NCBI RefSeq assembly: GCF_023920705.1
Contig: NZ_CP094657.1
Location: forward strand, 1,426,001 to 1,490,000
DNA length: 64,000 nt
Origin: Acinetobacter sp. XS-4
GTDB lineage: Bacteria; Pseudomonadota; Gammaproteobacteria; Pseudomonadales; Moraxellaceae
Direction of reading: 5' to 3'
The translations under genes and the position numbers were made by a program. This document shows, piece after piece, positions 28,890-37,894 of the stretch; within the stretch, counting starts at the first letter, position 1; every line of letters starts with the position of its first letter. The notes below the pieces were generated by a model. It saw only the letters and a list, made by a program, of their open reading frames with translations, ran no database searches and had not been told where the DNA came from.

Positions 28890-30080
28890 ATGTTCACAAA
28901 AAAGGATTTATTGCAGCAACGGACGTTGATTGATCAACTGCGCACGCAAAATAGTCTATCTCCTCAGAATGCTGCCAAACTCGGCCAAAGTATTGCAAGC
29001 TCGTGGGAACGATCAGCTTCTGCTGCGATTCCTAAAGAGCGTTTTGCGGCTCCCTTAGTCGAAAAAAAATCTGCTTCACAAAATGCTTTAGATATGGCTT
29101 TAAGTCAGTGTGCTGACGATTTACGTCATATTGCAGAGCAGTCTTCAATGGTGATTGCTGTCGGTGATATCGGTAGTACCATTATCTGGACTGCACCCAG
29201 TGCTCAAATGCAAAGTGCTGCTGAACGTGTACATTTTGTGCAGGGTGGTCAATGGCGTGAAGAATTTGTGGGCACAAATGCCTTGGCTTTATCTTTAAAA
29301 ACTCAACAATCAAGCTGTGTTTTTTCAAATGAACATTACATGGAATCGATTCATGAATGGGTGTGCTATGCCGCACCGATTATCGATCCATACTCAAAAC
29401 AAACCCTAGGCGTTGTTGATTTATCAACTACGTGGAAGAACCATAATAGTTTAGGAATATTGGCAGCTGAACGTTGTGCATCCATTATTCAGTCTGCTTT
29501 GCTAGAGCAGCAGCGCCAGCAATTACATATTCGTGCTTTTTCGACAGCGCAAGTTAAATTTAATGGCAAAAGTTTATTATTAACACCACGTCAAATTGAA
29601 ATTTTAACCATATTGGCGTTATGTCCACATGGTTTAACTTTAGAGCATCTTTATCAGGCACTTTATGGCGAACGTAAAGTCAGTATGGGTACGCTTAAAG
29701 CTGAAATGTCTCAACTACGAGATATTTTGGGTGGTTTACTTGGTTCACGTCCATATCGTTTGCTGGTTCATGTTGAAGCTGATTTTTTACAAGCTGAACA
29801 AGCGCTCGATGCGGGATATGCAGCCTCGGCTTTGCAGCTTTACACAGGCGTATTTCTGGCAAAAACTGAAAGTCCGTTTTTATGTGCATGGCGTGACTGC
29901 CTTGAATCACGTTTAAGCGATGCAATTTTTAAAACACAAGAAACAGATTTATTACTTAAGCATTTAGCTCATTTTCCTGAAGCAATTGATGCGGTAGAAC
30001 GCCTTATGGAGTTAGTACCGAGCGAACATCCCGCGCATCAATTGCTGATTAAATACCTTGACTCACCTAAGCTCAGTTAA
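28890..30080 (+). CDS. GAF-domain transcriptional regulator without AAA+ domain
   Basis: A 396-aa cytoplasmic regulator. Residues 1-60 carry SSWERSASA, typical of AcoR-type N termini, followed by a GAF-like sensor (about 80-200; VGTNALALSLKTQQ). No Walker A or sigma-54 activator motif is present. Instead comes a winged-helix-like segment (about 230-300; LTPRQIEILTILALCPHGL, then LGSRPYRL) and a helical C terminus. AcoR homologues sense acetoin or aldehydes, so it may sense an aldehyde of the pathway. It is divergent from the ALDH gene and shares the promoter region. It converges on the hydrolase gene with a 4-bp overlap. Confidence 0.8.
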   Translation: MFTKKDLLQQRTLIDQLRTQNSLSPQNAAKLGQSIASSWERSASAAIPKERFAAPLVEKKSASQNALDMALSQCADDLRHIAEQSSMVIAVGDIGSTIIWTAPSAQMQSAAERVHFVQGGQWREEFVGTNALALSLKTQQSSCVFSNEHYMESIHEWVCYAAPIIDPYSKQTLGVVDLSTTWKNHNSLGILAAERCASIIQSALLEQQRQQLHIRAFSTAQVKFNGKSLLLTPRQIEILTILALCPHGLTLEHLYQALYGERKVSMGTLKAEMSQLRDILGGLLGSRPYRLLVHVEADFLQAEQALDAGYAASALQLYTGVFLAKTESPFLCAWRDCLESRLSDAIFKTQETDLLLKHLAHFPEAIDAVERLMELVPSEHPAHQLLIKYLDSPKLS

Positions 30081-31045
30081 GTGATTTTTTGATCCAGCCA
30101 CTGGAACACTTGTTGATAGACTTGTTCTCGTACTGGCTGGGCCGAAAGGACTAAATCATGCAACCCATTGTGAATAGAGACAACAGAGACATCACCTTTG
30201 ATTTTTTTACCAAATTTAGCAATATCTTTAACGTCTAAAATTACATCACTTTGAGTCGCATCTGCTCCCCATTTTCGTGGGTTTTTAGTCTGATGGGAAT
30301 GCATAATCAGTGCGGGAATATTCAACTTCACTCCGTGGTGAATCTCTTTTTGCGCCGTATGAATTGCATGTACAAAGCTGAGTTGGACTGTCGGGGCAGA
30401 GGTCGGTTTCCAGTCCAGATTAAAGTCCCATTCGCCTTTAAGTTGTTTGTGAAGGCTCGCGGTGTACCATTTGTTTAATTGACTGGGAAATTTAACTTTT
30501 GGCAGATATTTTCCTACTCGACTGAGCATTGGAATACCAAATTTCTTTTCAACTAAGCTTAAATTAAAGTCATAAAATGGACTATTCGCCCAAAGTGCTT
30601 TAATCAGAGGGTGGTTTGGGTTATGGGCAGCATAAAGCGTTGCTGTCAAACCACCAGTCGAATGCCCTGCAAGCAAGACTTGGGTGTGCTGTTCTTTGCC
30701 AATAATCTCTAATGCTTGCGTAATTTCAGCATCATATTCATTTAAATCAAGCACATTATAGAAAATTTGATGAGGTAGCTTTGAACGGCCATATTTTCTT
30801 AAATCCAAGGCATAGAAGTTATAACCATGCGCATTGAATTGTTCAGCCATTTCGGTTTGAAAGAAATAATCTAAAAAACCATGAATATACAGCACAGCTT
30901 TTTGAGTCGATTGAGCGGCCTTTTTACGAACCAGTGTCGCTACAACTTTACCTTCGTAATCATCAGGAAAGTTGAGTATGAGCTGTTCGTAGCCAGTACC
31001 TAAAATATCTGGAACATAATTTTGAGTAGCTGAAGATGTATTCAT
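30077..31045 (-). CDS. Alpha/beta hydrolase
   Basis: A 322-aa serine hydrolase of the lysophospholipase-like type. Nucleophile elbow GHSTGGLTATLYAAH (Ser near residue 148), oxyanion YIHGFLDYFFQ and a late His in HNGLHDLVLS. It has no signal peptide and is probably cytoplasmic. The substrate is unknown. The operator-like repeat 68 bp upstream suggests joint control with the ALDH gene. Confidence 0.8.
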   Translation of the reverse strand: MNTSSATQNYVPDILGTGYEQLILNFPDDYEGKVVATLVRKKAAQSTQKAVLYIHGFLDYFFQTEMAEQFNAHGYNFYALDLRKYGRSKLPHQIFYNVLDLNEYDAEITQALEIIGKEQHTQVLLAGHSTGGLTATLYAAHNPNHPLIKALWANSPFYDFNLSLVEKKFGIPMLSRVGKYLPKVKFPSQLNKWYTASLHKQLKGEWDFNLDWKPTSAPTVQLSFVHAIHTAQKEIHHGVKLNIPALIMHSHQTKNPRKWGADATQSDVILDVKDIAKFGKKIKGDVSVVSIHNGLHDLVLSAQPVREQVYQQVFQWLDQKIT

Positions 31046-31112
31046 TTTTATCGAGCTATTGTAATTAAGACATGCTGAGTATCCTTCAATGAAATGGGCG
31101 AATTGTCAATCA

Positions 31113-31133
31113 GGTTTGGAGAAGGTTGGAATA
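31113..31133. promoter_or_regulatory. Direct-repeat operator candidate B
   Basis: GGTTTGGAGAAGGTTGGAAT-like element, same order of half-sites as candidate A at 28841 with one base shifted between them. It lies 68 bp upstream of the hydrolase start on the opposite strand to the gene, as A does for the ALDH gene. Confidence 0.5.
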
Positions 31134-31141
31134 TAGTTTCT

Positions 31142-31216
31142 AAAAAAAGGGAATACCGCTGGAGCTAAGTATTCCCCAAAAAAGTAAGTCAACGGTCGGA
31201 GGGGTTTGACTTACTT
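31142..31216 (-). terminator. Terminator after the Fe-ADH gene (two tandem hairpins)
   Basis: On the minus strand, stem GGGAATAC / GTATTCCC (31149-31176) runs into seven T. A second perfect 11-bp stem, AAGTAAGTCAA with TTGACTTACTT (31182-31216), precedes it. Together they end the leftward Fe-ADH transcript before the operator region of the hydrolase. Confidence 0.75.
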
Positions 31217-31240
31217 GAGGGATGTGCCATTACATCAGTA

Positions 31241-32413
31241 TTAAAGTGCTGCTTTAAAAATCTCCACAACTTGTGCATGATTTGCTTTACGAGGGTTGGT
31301 CAACATACACGCATCTTTCTGAGCGTTATCTGCCATGACTGCAAGGTCTTCAGTTTTTACACCTAGCTCTGTTAAACCTGATGGAATACCAATTGATGAA
31401 GACAGTTTACGAATGGCATCAATAGCAGCATATGCAGCTTCCATCACGGTTAGTCCATGAGTTTTTATACCCATTAACTCCGCAATTTTTGCGTAACGAT
31501 CTGGGCAAGCAATTAAGTTAAATTCGCATACGTGTGGTAACAAGATTGCGTTACACACGCCGTGAGGTAGGTTGTAGAAACCACCCAACTGGTGAGCCAT
31601 TGCATGAACATAACCTAAAGATGCGTTGTTAAATGCCATACCAGCCAAATACTGTGCATAGCTCATTGCATCGCGCGCTTCGATATTTTCACCATTCGCG
31701 ACAGCAGGTTGTAACCACTGACTAATCATGGTGATGGCTTTTTCTGCACAGGCATCGGTAATTGGGTTTGCTGCCGTAGACACATATGCTTCAACAGCAT
31801 GAGTTAACGCATCCATACCCGTTGCAGCTGTTAGACCCGCAGGTTTTGCAATCATGAGTTTTGGGTCATCAATTGCAATGAGTGGGGTACAACGCCAGTC
31901 GACAATTGCCATTTTTACGTGAGTGTCTGTGTTGGTAATAATACAGAAACGAGTCATTTCAGATGCAGTACCGGCCGTTGTGTTAATTGCAATCAGCGGC
32001 GTCATTGGAACTTTGCTTTTATCAATACCTTCGTAGTCACGAATATGACCACCACCAGCAGTGACTAAACCAATCCCTTTTGCACAGTCATGAGATGAAC
32101 CGCCACCTAGAGAGACAATAAAGTCACATCCATTATCGTTATAGGCATTTACACCATTATGAACATTAATATCGGTTGGGTTTGGTTCAGCACCCGGGAA
32201 AATATGGCTAGCAACGCCTGCTTCAGTTAAATAGTTTGCGATAAGATCTGCGACACCAAATTTAAATAAGCCTGCATCGGTCACAATTAATGCTTTTTTT
32301 GCGCCGAGGTTTTGTGCCTTTGTACCAATTTCTTTGGCACATCCTGGTCCAAAGAGTGATACACAGGGAATATAAAAACCGTTTGTTTGATCTGCAATAT
32401 TTTTAAAAGCCAT
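31241..32413 (-). CDS. Iron-containing alcohol dehydrogenase
   Basis: A group III (Fe-dependent) alcohol dehydrogenase of 390 aa. Metal ligands sit in DALTHAVEAY and AMAHQLGGFYNLPHG; the nucleotide-binding SLGGGSSHDCAKG is also conserved. The likely reaction is acetaldehyde and ethanol interconversion, by neighbourhood. The start at 32413 is fixed by AAGGA 8 nt upstream; the longer in-frame start at 32470 is unlikely. Confidence 0.9.
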   Translation of the reverse strand: MAFKNIADQTNGFYIPCVSLFGPGCAKEIGTKAQNLGAKKALIVTDAGLFKFGVADLIANYLTEAGVASHIFPGAEPNPTDINVHNGVNAYNDNGCDFIVSLGGGSSHDCAKGIGLVTAGGGHIRDYEGIDKSKVPMTPLIAINTTAGTASEMTRFCIITNTDTHVKMAIVDWRCTPLIAIDDPKLMIAKPAGLTAATGMDALTHAVEAYVSTAANPITDACAEKAITMISQWLQPAVANGENIEARDAMSYAQYLAGMAFNNASLGYVHAMAHQLGGFYNLPHGVCNAILLPHVCEFNLIACPDRYAKIAELMGIKTHGLTVMEAAYAAIDAIRKLSSSIGIPSGLTELGVKTEDLAVMADNAQKDACMLTNPRKANHAQVVEIFKAAL

Positions 32414-32504
32414 GGAGTGATTCCTTCTTCCATAAATCCATTGTTTGTTATTACAGGTGAGCCTCACCATGGCCTTAGTATTGTGATGTGAAGATTATTT
32501 TCCT

Positions 32505-32522
32505 ACCTACCAAAAACCTACC
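32505..32522. promoter_or_regulatory. Direct-repeat operator candidate C
   Basis: On the minus strand GGTAGGT occurs twice with 11-bp period. It is about 92 bp upstream of the Fe-ADH start. Period and half-site resemble candidates A and B, but the sequence is GGTAGGT rather than GGTTGGA and the orientation differs. Support is weaker. Confidence 0.3.
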
Positions 32523-32643
32523 AAATATCATTTTATTATTAATTATTGATTTATAATGATTTTACAGAAATTCTGGCACATTCATTTAATTTTTTCGGGA
32601 AAGTCGTTAAGCTATGGGCTGTTGAAGATGTACTTATGAGATT

Positions 32644-34356
32644 ATGAAACAGGAAACTGCGCTTAAACTGCTTAAAGCAGGTGAAAATGTCTTTTTAACC
32701 GGTTCGGCTGGTGCAGGGAAAACCTATACACTTAATCAGTACATCCAATATCTAAAAGCACGTAAAGTGCCAGTAGCAATTACGGCATCTACAGGTATTG
32801 CTGCAACGCATATGAACGGTATGACCATTCATACATGGGCTGGCATCGGTATTAAAGATCAGTTAACTGACGATGACCTAAAACGCATGAAAGAGCGTAA
32901 ATATCTCAAGGAACATCTTGAAAACGCGCAAGTTCTCGTCATCGATGAAATTTCGATGTTGCATGCGAAGCAGCTTAATCTGGTCAATCAGGTTTTAAAA
33001 TATTTTAAAGAAAGTGATGAAGCTTTTGGCGGTATTCAAGTTATTGTTGCTGGAGATTTCTTTCAGTTGCCACCCGTTGGGCGTAATAGTGAAGCCAATC
33101 GTGACAAGTTCTGTTTTATGTCTGATGCATGGGTCGAAGCCAAATTTCGCGTATGTTATTTAACAGAACAGCACCGCCAAGATGATGAAATTCTTAACCA
33201 GATTTTAAATGCCATTCGTGCGCAGAATATTCAATCAGATCATTTACACGCCTTACGTCAATCACGCTCTCATGATATTGGTGAGACTTTTACTCGTCTT
33301 TATACGCACAATATGGATGTCGACAATATCAATTATCAGCACTTAAATGAAATTGATAATGAAGGGCATCAATTTAATGCAGTTTTAGATGGTAATGAAA
33401 AACTAGTAGAAACTTTAAAATCTTCGGTACGCGCACCAGAAGAGCTCACTTTAAAGAAACATGCAAAAGTCATGTTTGTCAAAAACAACTTTGATATGGG
33501 ATATATCAACGGGAGTTTAGGTGAAGTTATTGGCTTTGAGGAAGATGATGAAAATGGCTTATTACCAAAAGTAAAACTAACCGATGGCACGACATTGCTC
33601 GTTGCCCCTGAAACATGGTCAGTTGAAAATGAAGCAGGCAAAGTGATTGCAAGTTTTCAACAAATTCCACTTCGTTTGGCATGGGCGATTACCATTCATA
33701 AAAGCCAAGGCATGACTTTAGAAGCTGCTGAAATTAACCTGATGAATACCTTTGAAAAAGGTCAGGGTTATGTAGCATTGTCGCGCTTAAAATCTTTAAC
33801 TGGTCTAAAGTTATTAGGGATTAATGAGCAAGCTTTAGAGTTAGATAGTCTAGCTGTAAAAGCCGATCGTCGTTTTCAAGAGCTTTCTAAAGAAGCTGAA
33901 GACAACTTTGCAAATGTAGATTTAACTGCTCAGCATAAAGCCTTTATTCGTCACTGTGGCGGCACTTTAAATGAAACTGAGATTTCTCGTAATGAGAAAA
34001 AAATCGCAAAAGGTGGAAAGCAAAATTACGCTACGGCAACGCTAGACGAGACACGTGCGTTGTTTGAAGAAGGCTACGAAATTGAAGATATCGCGCATGA
34101 GCGTGGTCTGACACCAGCAACGATCATTAATCATTTGGCTCGACTTCATAAAGAACAAAAACTAGATATTTCGGTTGCCCATCCGGGTGAAGAAGTGGTC
34201 GAAGAGATTCGTAAAATTTATAAAAAACTGAAAAAGCGTCAAAATCCAGATCATTTTTCTGATGACGGTTCAATCAAACTAAGACCAATTGTTGAAGCAA
34301 CCAGTCCTCGAATGGGATATGATCAGGTTCGATTAGCTTTATTATTTATTGAGTAA
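32644..34356 (+). CDS. Pif1-like SF1 helicase with C-terminal HTH-like domain
   Basis: A 570-aa DNA (or RNA) helicase of the Pif1/RecD2 type. Walker A GSAGAGKT (residues 20-27), Walker B VLVIDEISML near 100, and motif V/VI region HKSQGMTLEAA with YVALSRLKSL near 380-390 are seen. After residue 455 comes a helix-turn-helix-like module (FEEGYEIEDIAHERGLTPAT) resembling the HTH domain of RecQ/Pif1 C termini. It starts with a short N terminus and has no signal peptide. Probable role is fork or R-loop maintenance; target unknown. A single gene. Confidence 0.85.
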   Translation: MKQETALKLLKAGENVFLTGSAGAGKTYTLNQYIQYLKARKVPVAITASTGIAATHMNGMTIHTWAGIGIKDQLTDDDLKRMKERKYLKEHLENAQVLVIDEISMLHAKQLNLVNQVLKYFKESDEAFGGIQVIVAGDFFQLPPVGRNSEANRDKFCFMSDAWVEAKFRVCYLTEQHRQDDEILNQILNAIRAQNIQSDHLHALRQSRSHDIGETFTRLYTHNMDVDNINYQHLNEIDNEGHQFNAVLDGNEKLVETLKSSVRAPEELTLKKHAKVMFVKNNFDMGYINGSLGEVIGFEEDDENGLLPKVKLTDGTTLLVAPETWSVENEAGKVIASFQQIPLRLAWAITIHKSQGMTLEAAEINLMNTFEKGQGYVALSRLKSLTGLKLLGINEQALELDSLAVKADRRFQELSKEAEDNFANVDLTAQHKAFIRHCGGTLNETEISRNEKKIAKGGKQNYATATLDETRALFEEGYEIEDIAHERGLTPATIINHLARLHKEQKLDISVAHPGEEVVEEIRKIYKKLKKRQNPDHFSDDGSIKLRPIVEATSPRMGYDQVRLALLFIE

Positions 34357-34399
34357 AGTTTAATTAGCTTAATTACTTATTACATAAATTGAGGTGGCT

Positions 34400-34759
34400 A
34401 TGCCGCACGTTGTAGTTGATTATTCAGATAATTTAACTGGATTAAACGCAAAACAATTACTTGAAGAAATTAATACCATACTGATTGAGACAGAGCTATT
34501 TAGTCCAGAAGACATCAAAAGCCGTGCGCGTAAAGATGATGTTTTTCTCATTGGCTTAGGGACTGATCAAGCTTATATTCATGTAAAAGCCTATATTTTG
34601 TCAGGAAGAACTGCTGAACAAAAACAGCTTATTGGTGATCAGGTATTAACTGTAATTAGTCAGAAAAATTATTTGCAAGAAGACGTTAATCAGCCAATCC
34701 AGTTGTGTGTTGAGCTCATTGACATGCCAAGAGAAGATTATTTCAAGCAAGTTGTATAA
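34400..34759 (+). CDS. 5-carboxymethyl-2-hydroxymuconate isomerase (CHMI) family tautomerase
   Basis: A 119-aa tautomerase-superfamily protein. Pro2 follows the initiator Met (MPHVVVDYSDNL), which is the catalytic base of the family. The start at 34400 is set by GAGG 5 nt upstream and by this need for Pro2; an in-frame GTG lies two codons earlier. HpaF acts in homoprotocatechuate breakdown, but no other hpa gene is here, so the in vivo substrate is open. Confidence 0.82.
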   Translation: MPHVVVDYSDNLTGLNAKQLLEEINTILIETELFSPEDIKSRARKDDVFLIGLGTDQAYIHVKAYILSGRTAEQKQLIGDQVLTVISQKNYLQEDVNQPIQLCVELIDMPREDYFKQVV

Positions 34760-34822
34760 CTATAAAAAGCGCAATTTCGATCAAGAATAGAGATCAGCAC
34801 TATGTAAAAGTAGTGCTATCGA

Positions 34823-35692
34823 ATGAACAGACATGAATGTATGGCTGTATATACACAAAAGCTGCAACTGGTTTGCGATTATATTCAAAGACATTTAGAT
34901 GAAGATTTAGATGTTGACCAATTAAGCCAGATTGCGGCCTTATCTAAGTTTCATTTTCATCGTATTTTTGCCATTCATATTGGCCTAAATATGATGAAAT
35001 TTATTCAACTTTCTCGTTTAAAGCGGGCCTCTTTTCAATTGGCTTTTGAACCTGAACTCAAGATTATTGAGATTGCATTACAAGCTGGGTTTGATAGTCC
35101 TGAGGCATTTACTCGTGCATTTAAGCGTTCATTTGATCAAACTCCTCGGGCTTTTAGAGATAAACCAGACTGGGAATCTTGGCACCAGAAGTTTGTTTTT
35201 ACGATTCCAAAAAGTGAGCTAAAAATGAATGTAAATATTGTTGAGCGTCCTGCTGAAAAGATTGCCTATCTATCGCATTTAGGTAGTCCTGATAAAGTCT
35301 TTGAAACGGCTGCACGTTTTATTGCTTGGCGCAAAGAAACAGGTTTATCGCCTGTGACCAAGTCTAGAACTTATGGTATTCCGTTTGCTGACCCTGAGCA
35401 GACTCCGTCTGACGAGTTTCGATTTGACATTGCTGGGTCAATTGAAAAGGCTGTAACTGAAAATAGTTACGGCGTAGAAACAGGGGAAATTCCTGCGGGT
35501 CGTTATGCGACCGTAAGACATTTGGGTAGCCATGACCAGATTAAAGATAGTGTCTATTACATCTTTAGAAACTGGTTACCTGAGCAACCTGAAGAAGCAG
35601 GGGAATATCCAGTTTTCTTTCACTATCACAACTTTGTGCATGATGTGAAAGAATGTGACCTTATTACAGATATCTACTTACTTTTAAAGTGA
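34823..35692 (+). CDS. AraC-family regulator with GyrI-like effector domain
   Basis: A 289-aa regulator. Two AraC HTHs are at the N terminus (residues 10-110; DVDQLSQIAALSKFHFHRIF, then EIALQAGFDSPEAFTRAFKR), the reverse of the classic order. The C-terminal half (about 130-289) is a GyrI-like/SOUL-type effector-binding domain, as in Rob/SoxS-linked multidrug regulators. It is a single gene, convergent with thiM over a shared terminator. Confidence 0.85.
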   Translation: MNRHECMAVYTQKLQLVCDYIQRHLDEDLDVDQLSQIAALSKFHFHRIFAIHIGLNMMKFIQLSRLKRASFQLAFEPELKIIEIALQAGFDSPEAFTRAFKRSFDQTPRAFRDKPDWESWHQKFVFTIPKSELKMNVNIVERPAEKIAYLSHLGSPDKVFETAARFIAWRKETGLSPVTKSRTYGIPFADPEQTPSDEFRFDIAGSIEKAVTENSYGVETGEIPAGRYATVRHLGSHDQIKDSVYYIFRNWLPEQPEEAGEYPVFFHYHNFVHDVKECDLITDIYLLLK

Positions 35693-35704
35693 GTGTAGTG
35701 TGAT

Positions 35705-35731
35705 AAAGGCATAACTTGCGGTTATGCCTTT
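35705..35731. terminator. Bidirectional terminator AraC / thiM
   Basis: Perfect stem AAAGGCATAAC / GTTATGCCTTT with a 5-nt loop; it overlaps the thiM stop codon. The T tracts are short on both strands. Confidence 0.65.
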
Positions 35732-36549
35732 AAACCAAACAGCTTAATATTTGCATATTGCTCAATTAGGTTGGCATCTAACATATGGATATAGTCCATA
35801 AAAATGGTACTAAAACTTCCCATAGTTTGTGCCTGATTCGCAGCAAGTTTACCCGCAATTGCAAAATGCACATGGGCTGAAAGCGCTGCAATGGTTGGCG
35901 TAGTTACCGCACTGTATGCAGCGATTAATGCACCCAAAGCACAGCCAGTTGCTGTAATTTTGGGTTGTAAGGGGCTGCCGCCGTTAACTTGGATAACGAC
36001 ATCTAGATCTTTAGATAAAATGTAATCGGACTCGCCTGAAATTGCGATACAGCCTGTATGTACTAATAGCGCGTAAGCCTGCCAATAGGCATCATCACTA
36101 CTTAGGGTACTATCTACACCTTTGGATTGAACTTGATTACCTGCAAGTGTACTGATTTCTGAAGCATTACCACGAATAACACTAGGCTTAAACTGTAAAA
36201 GTTCATCTGTCATTTGACTGCGCCAAGCTAAAACTGGCCCATAGCCCACCGGATCAAGTACCCACGGAATATGACTAAGCTGTGCTGTTTTTGCAGAGAT
36301 TTGCATGGCCTGCATTTGCTCTGAAGTCGGGGTGCCTAAATTAATGCTTAAAGCCGATGAAATTTTGGTAAAACTTTCTGCTTCATAAGGATTATCAATC
36401 ATCGCAGGTGAAGCACCAGAAGCGAGTAATACATTGGCTGTATAGTTAGCCGCAACGCTATTGGTAATACATTGCACAAGAGGCGTTTTTGCCTGCATGT
36501 TCTGCCAAGCTTCAATGACCTGTTCAATCAAACTAGATGTCGATGTCAT
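35722..36549 (-). CDS. thiM: Hydroxyethylthiazole kinase
   Basis: Salvage kinase that phosphorylates 4-methyl-5-(2-hydroxyethyl)thiazole for thiamine. ThiM motifs are NSVAANYTANVLLASGASPAM and the phosphate-binding TATGCALGALIAAY with catalytic Cys. At 275 aa it has family length. No TPP riboswitch is visible in the 35 bp before it. The zinc-ribbon gene lies 35 bp upstream on the same strand, so the two may be one transcript. Confidence 0.9.
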   Translation of the reverse strand: MTSTSSLIEQVIEAWQNMQAKTPLVQCITNSVAANYTANVLLASGASPAMIDNPYEAESFTKISSALSINLGTPTSEQMQAMQISAKTAQLSHIPWVLDPVGYGPVLAWRSQMTDELLQFKPSVIRGNASEISTLAGNQVQSKGVDSTLSSDDAYWQAYALLVHTGCIAISGESDYILSKDLDVVIQVNGGSPLQPKITATGCALGALIAAYSAVTTPTIAALSAHVHFAIAGKLAANQAQTMGSFSTIFMDYIHMLDANLIEQYANIKLFGLKA

Positions 36550-36584
36550 ATTATGATCCCTAGTAAGCTAAAGTGATGATAGGT

Positions 36585-37742
36585 TTAGTGGGTAAAATAG
36601 TGATCTTGATGCTTACATTTTTGGCAAATCAAAGAGACATAATCTGCTGCATCATAATCAACAGTTAAATCATTTGAACCACAATGCATACAACGTTTGA
36701 CAGAATAAAAATTTAAACGTGGTTCAATTTTTCGCCATGCTTTCCATACAGGTTGTACGAATATCTGTTCGTCATAACCTAAGAAACGGTTAAGCAAAAT
36801 ATAACTCATTTTACTATAAGGAATATTATGAGGACGCGGCAGCATAGAGGTTTCCCACTTTTCAGTTAAGGCTCTCTCACGGTATTGCTCTAACGTTTTC
36901 TTTAACAAATTGGTGTTAATAAATTTCTCATTGCGAGGCTGCAAAGCTTTTTGTTTATAAAGATATTCGAGTGCTGTCTGAATCAGATAATAGATCTGTC
37001 CAATTGCTAATGATTCCATTAAGCGGTAGCAAAAGCTTTGAAAATTTGAACTTCCAGCAATCTGGATGCCCCAAGTTCGGCAATAAAACTGCATGAACTG
37101 GATAATTTCTTGATAGAGCACCTGAAAAAGTACATCTTTAACTTCATCAGAACTACGAAAGGGAACGCCGAAACTTAAATTTTCATAAAACCAATTACGT
37201 AATTGTTGAGCCACACTAAATAAACTTGGATCGCTGTAGCCATCTAAACGAATATTTAAATAAAAACATTGCGGATCTTCAGTTTGATCATTTGCATTCA
37301 AAATGCCATCTTTATGCAACTGTTTAATTAAATAGCTCTGAAACATCCAGTTAGGGGTGATGTGATGATACTTAATTTTGTCCCAATGAATATATTCATC
37401 ATGAGTGATTTCTTCACGCGCATATTCATCTAAAAGACTCAGCAAGAAAAGCTTATGCAAAAAACTAAGTTGTTCTAGACTGCGTTGAGGCTGTTCTTTT
37501 GATTTAAATTGGCGTTGTTCTTGTAAGCGAGTTTGCTGTAAAAGCTTTTTACGCTGTTTTGTACACTGTTCACAGTGGCACGTCATTTTTTCATCTTTAA
37601 ATATGCGGTGCTGACAATGACTGCATTCATGAAATTGAATGTCTTGTTCAAATTGCTCGGCATCTACCCAGTACATTGAAGCTTGGCAGAGAGGACAATG
37701 GCTACTTTCATCCAGTTGTTTCTGTAGAATTTGTAAGGCCAT
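36585..37742 (-). CDS. Hypothetical zinc-ribbon protein, 385 aa
   Basis: Unknown function. The N terminus carries several Cys pairs (CPLCQASMYW, CSHCQHRIF, CHCEQC) and the C terminus another CxxC pair set (CMHCGSNDL, CQKCKHQDHYFTH). The middle is helical, with a Lys/Gln-rich tract near 65-95. Zinc binding is a reasonable inference; nucleic-acid binding is a guess. CGGAG precedes the ATG. It lies upstream of thiM on the same strand. Confidence 0.6.
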   Translation of the reverse strand: MALQILQKQLDESSHCPLCQASMYWVDAEQFEQDIQFHECSHCQHRIFKDEKMTCHCEQCTKQRKKLLQQTRLQEQRQFKSKEQPQRSLEQLSFLHKLFLLSLLDEYAREEITHDEYIHWDKIKYHHITPNWMFQSYLIKQLHKDGILNANDQTEDPQCFYLNIRLDGYSDPSLFSVAQQLRNWFYENLSFGVPFRSSDEVKDVLFQVLYQEIIQFMQFYCRTWGIQIAGSSNFQSFCYRLMESLAIGQIYYLIQTALEYLYKQKALQPRNEKFINTNLLKKTLEQYRERALTEKWETSMLPRPHNIPYSKMSYILLNRFLGYDEQIFVQPVWKAWRKIEPRLNFYSVKRCMHCGSNDLTVDYDAADYVSLICQKCKHQDHYFTH

Positions 37743-37835
37743 TTTGCTCCGAACATAAAATAAAAAATGATGGGGCTATTATACACAGCCGCACTGTCGA
37801 TGGCTGAGATTGCTAGTTCCGTTTGTTGCTAAAAT

Positions 37836-37877
37836 AAAAAAGACCTAAAATTTATGTTGGGATTTTAGGTCTTTTTT
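37836..37877 (-). terminator. Rho-independent terminator
   Basis: 16-bp stem AAAAAAGACCTAAAAT / ATTTTAGGTCTTTTTT with a 10-nt loop; it ends the leftward 85-aa gene, which lies to its right. Confidence 0.85.
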
Positions 37878-37894
37878 GCGAGTTAAATTATTGA

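Noticed and set aside
35722..36584. Possible TPP riboswitch before thiM
   Set aside because: Only 35 bp separate thiM from the upstream gene, and no THI box is present.
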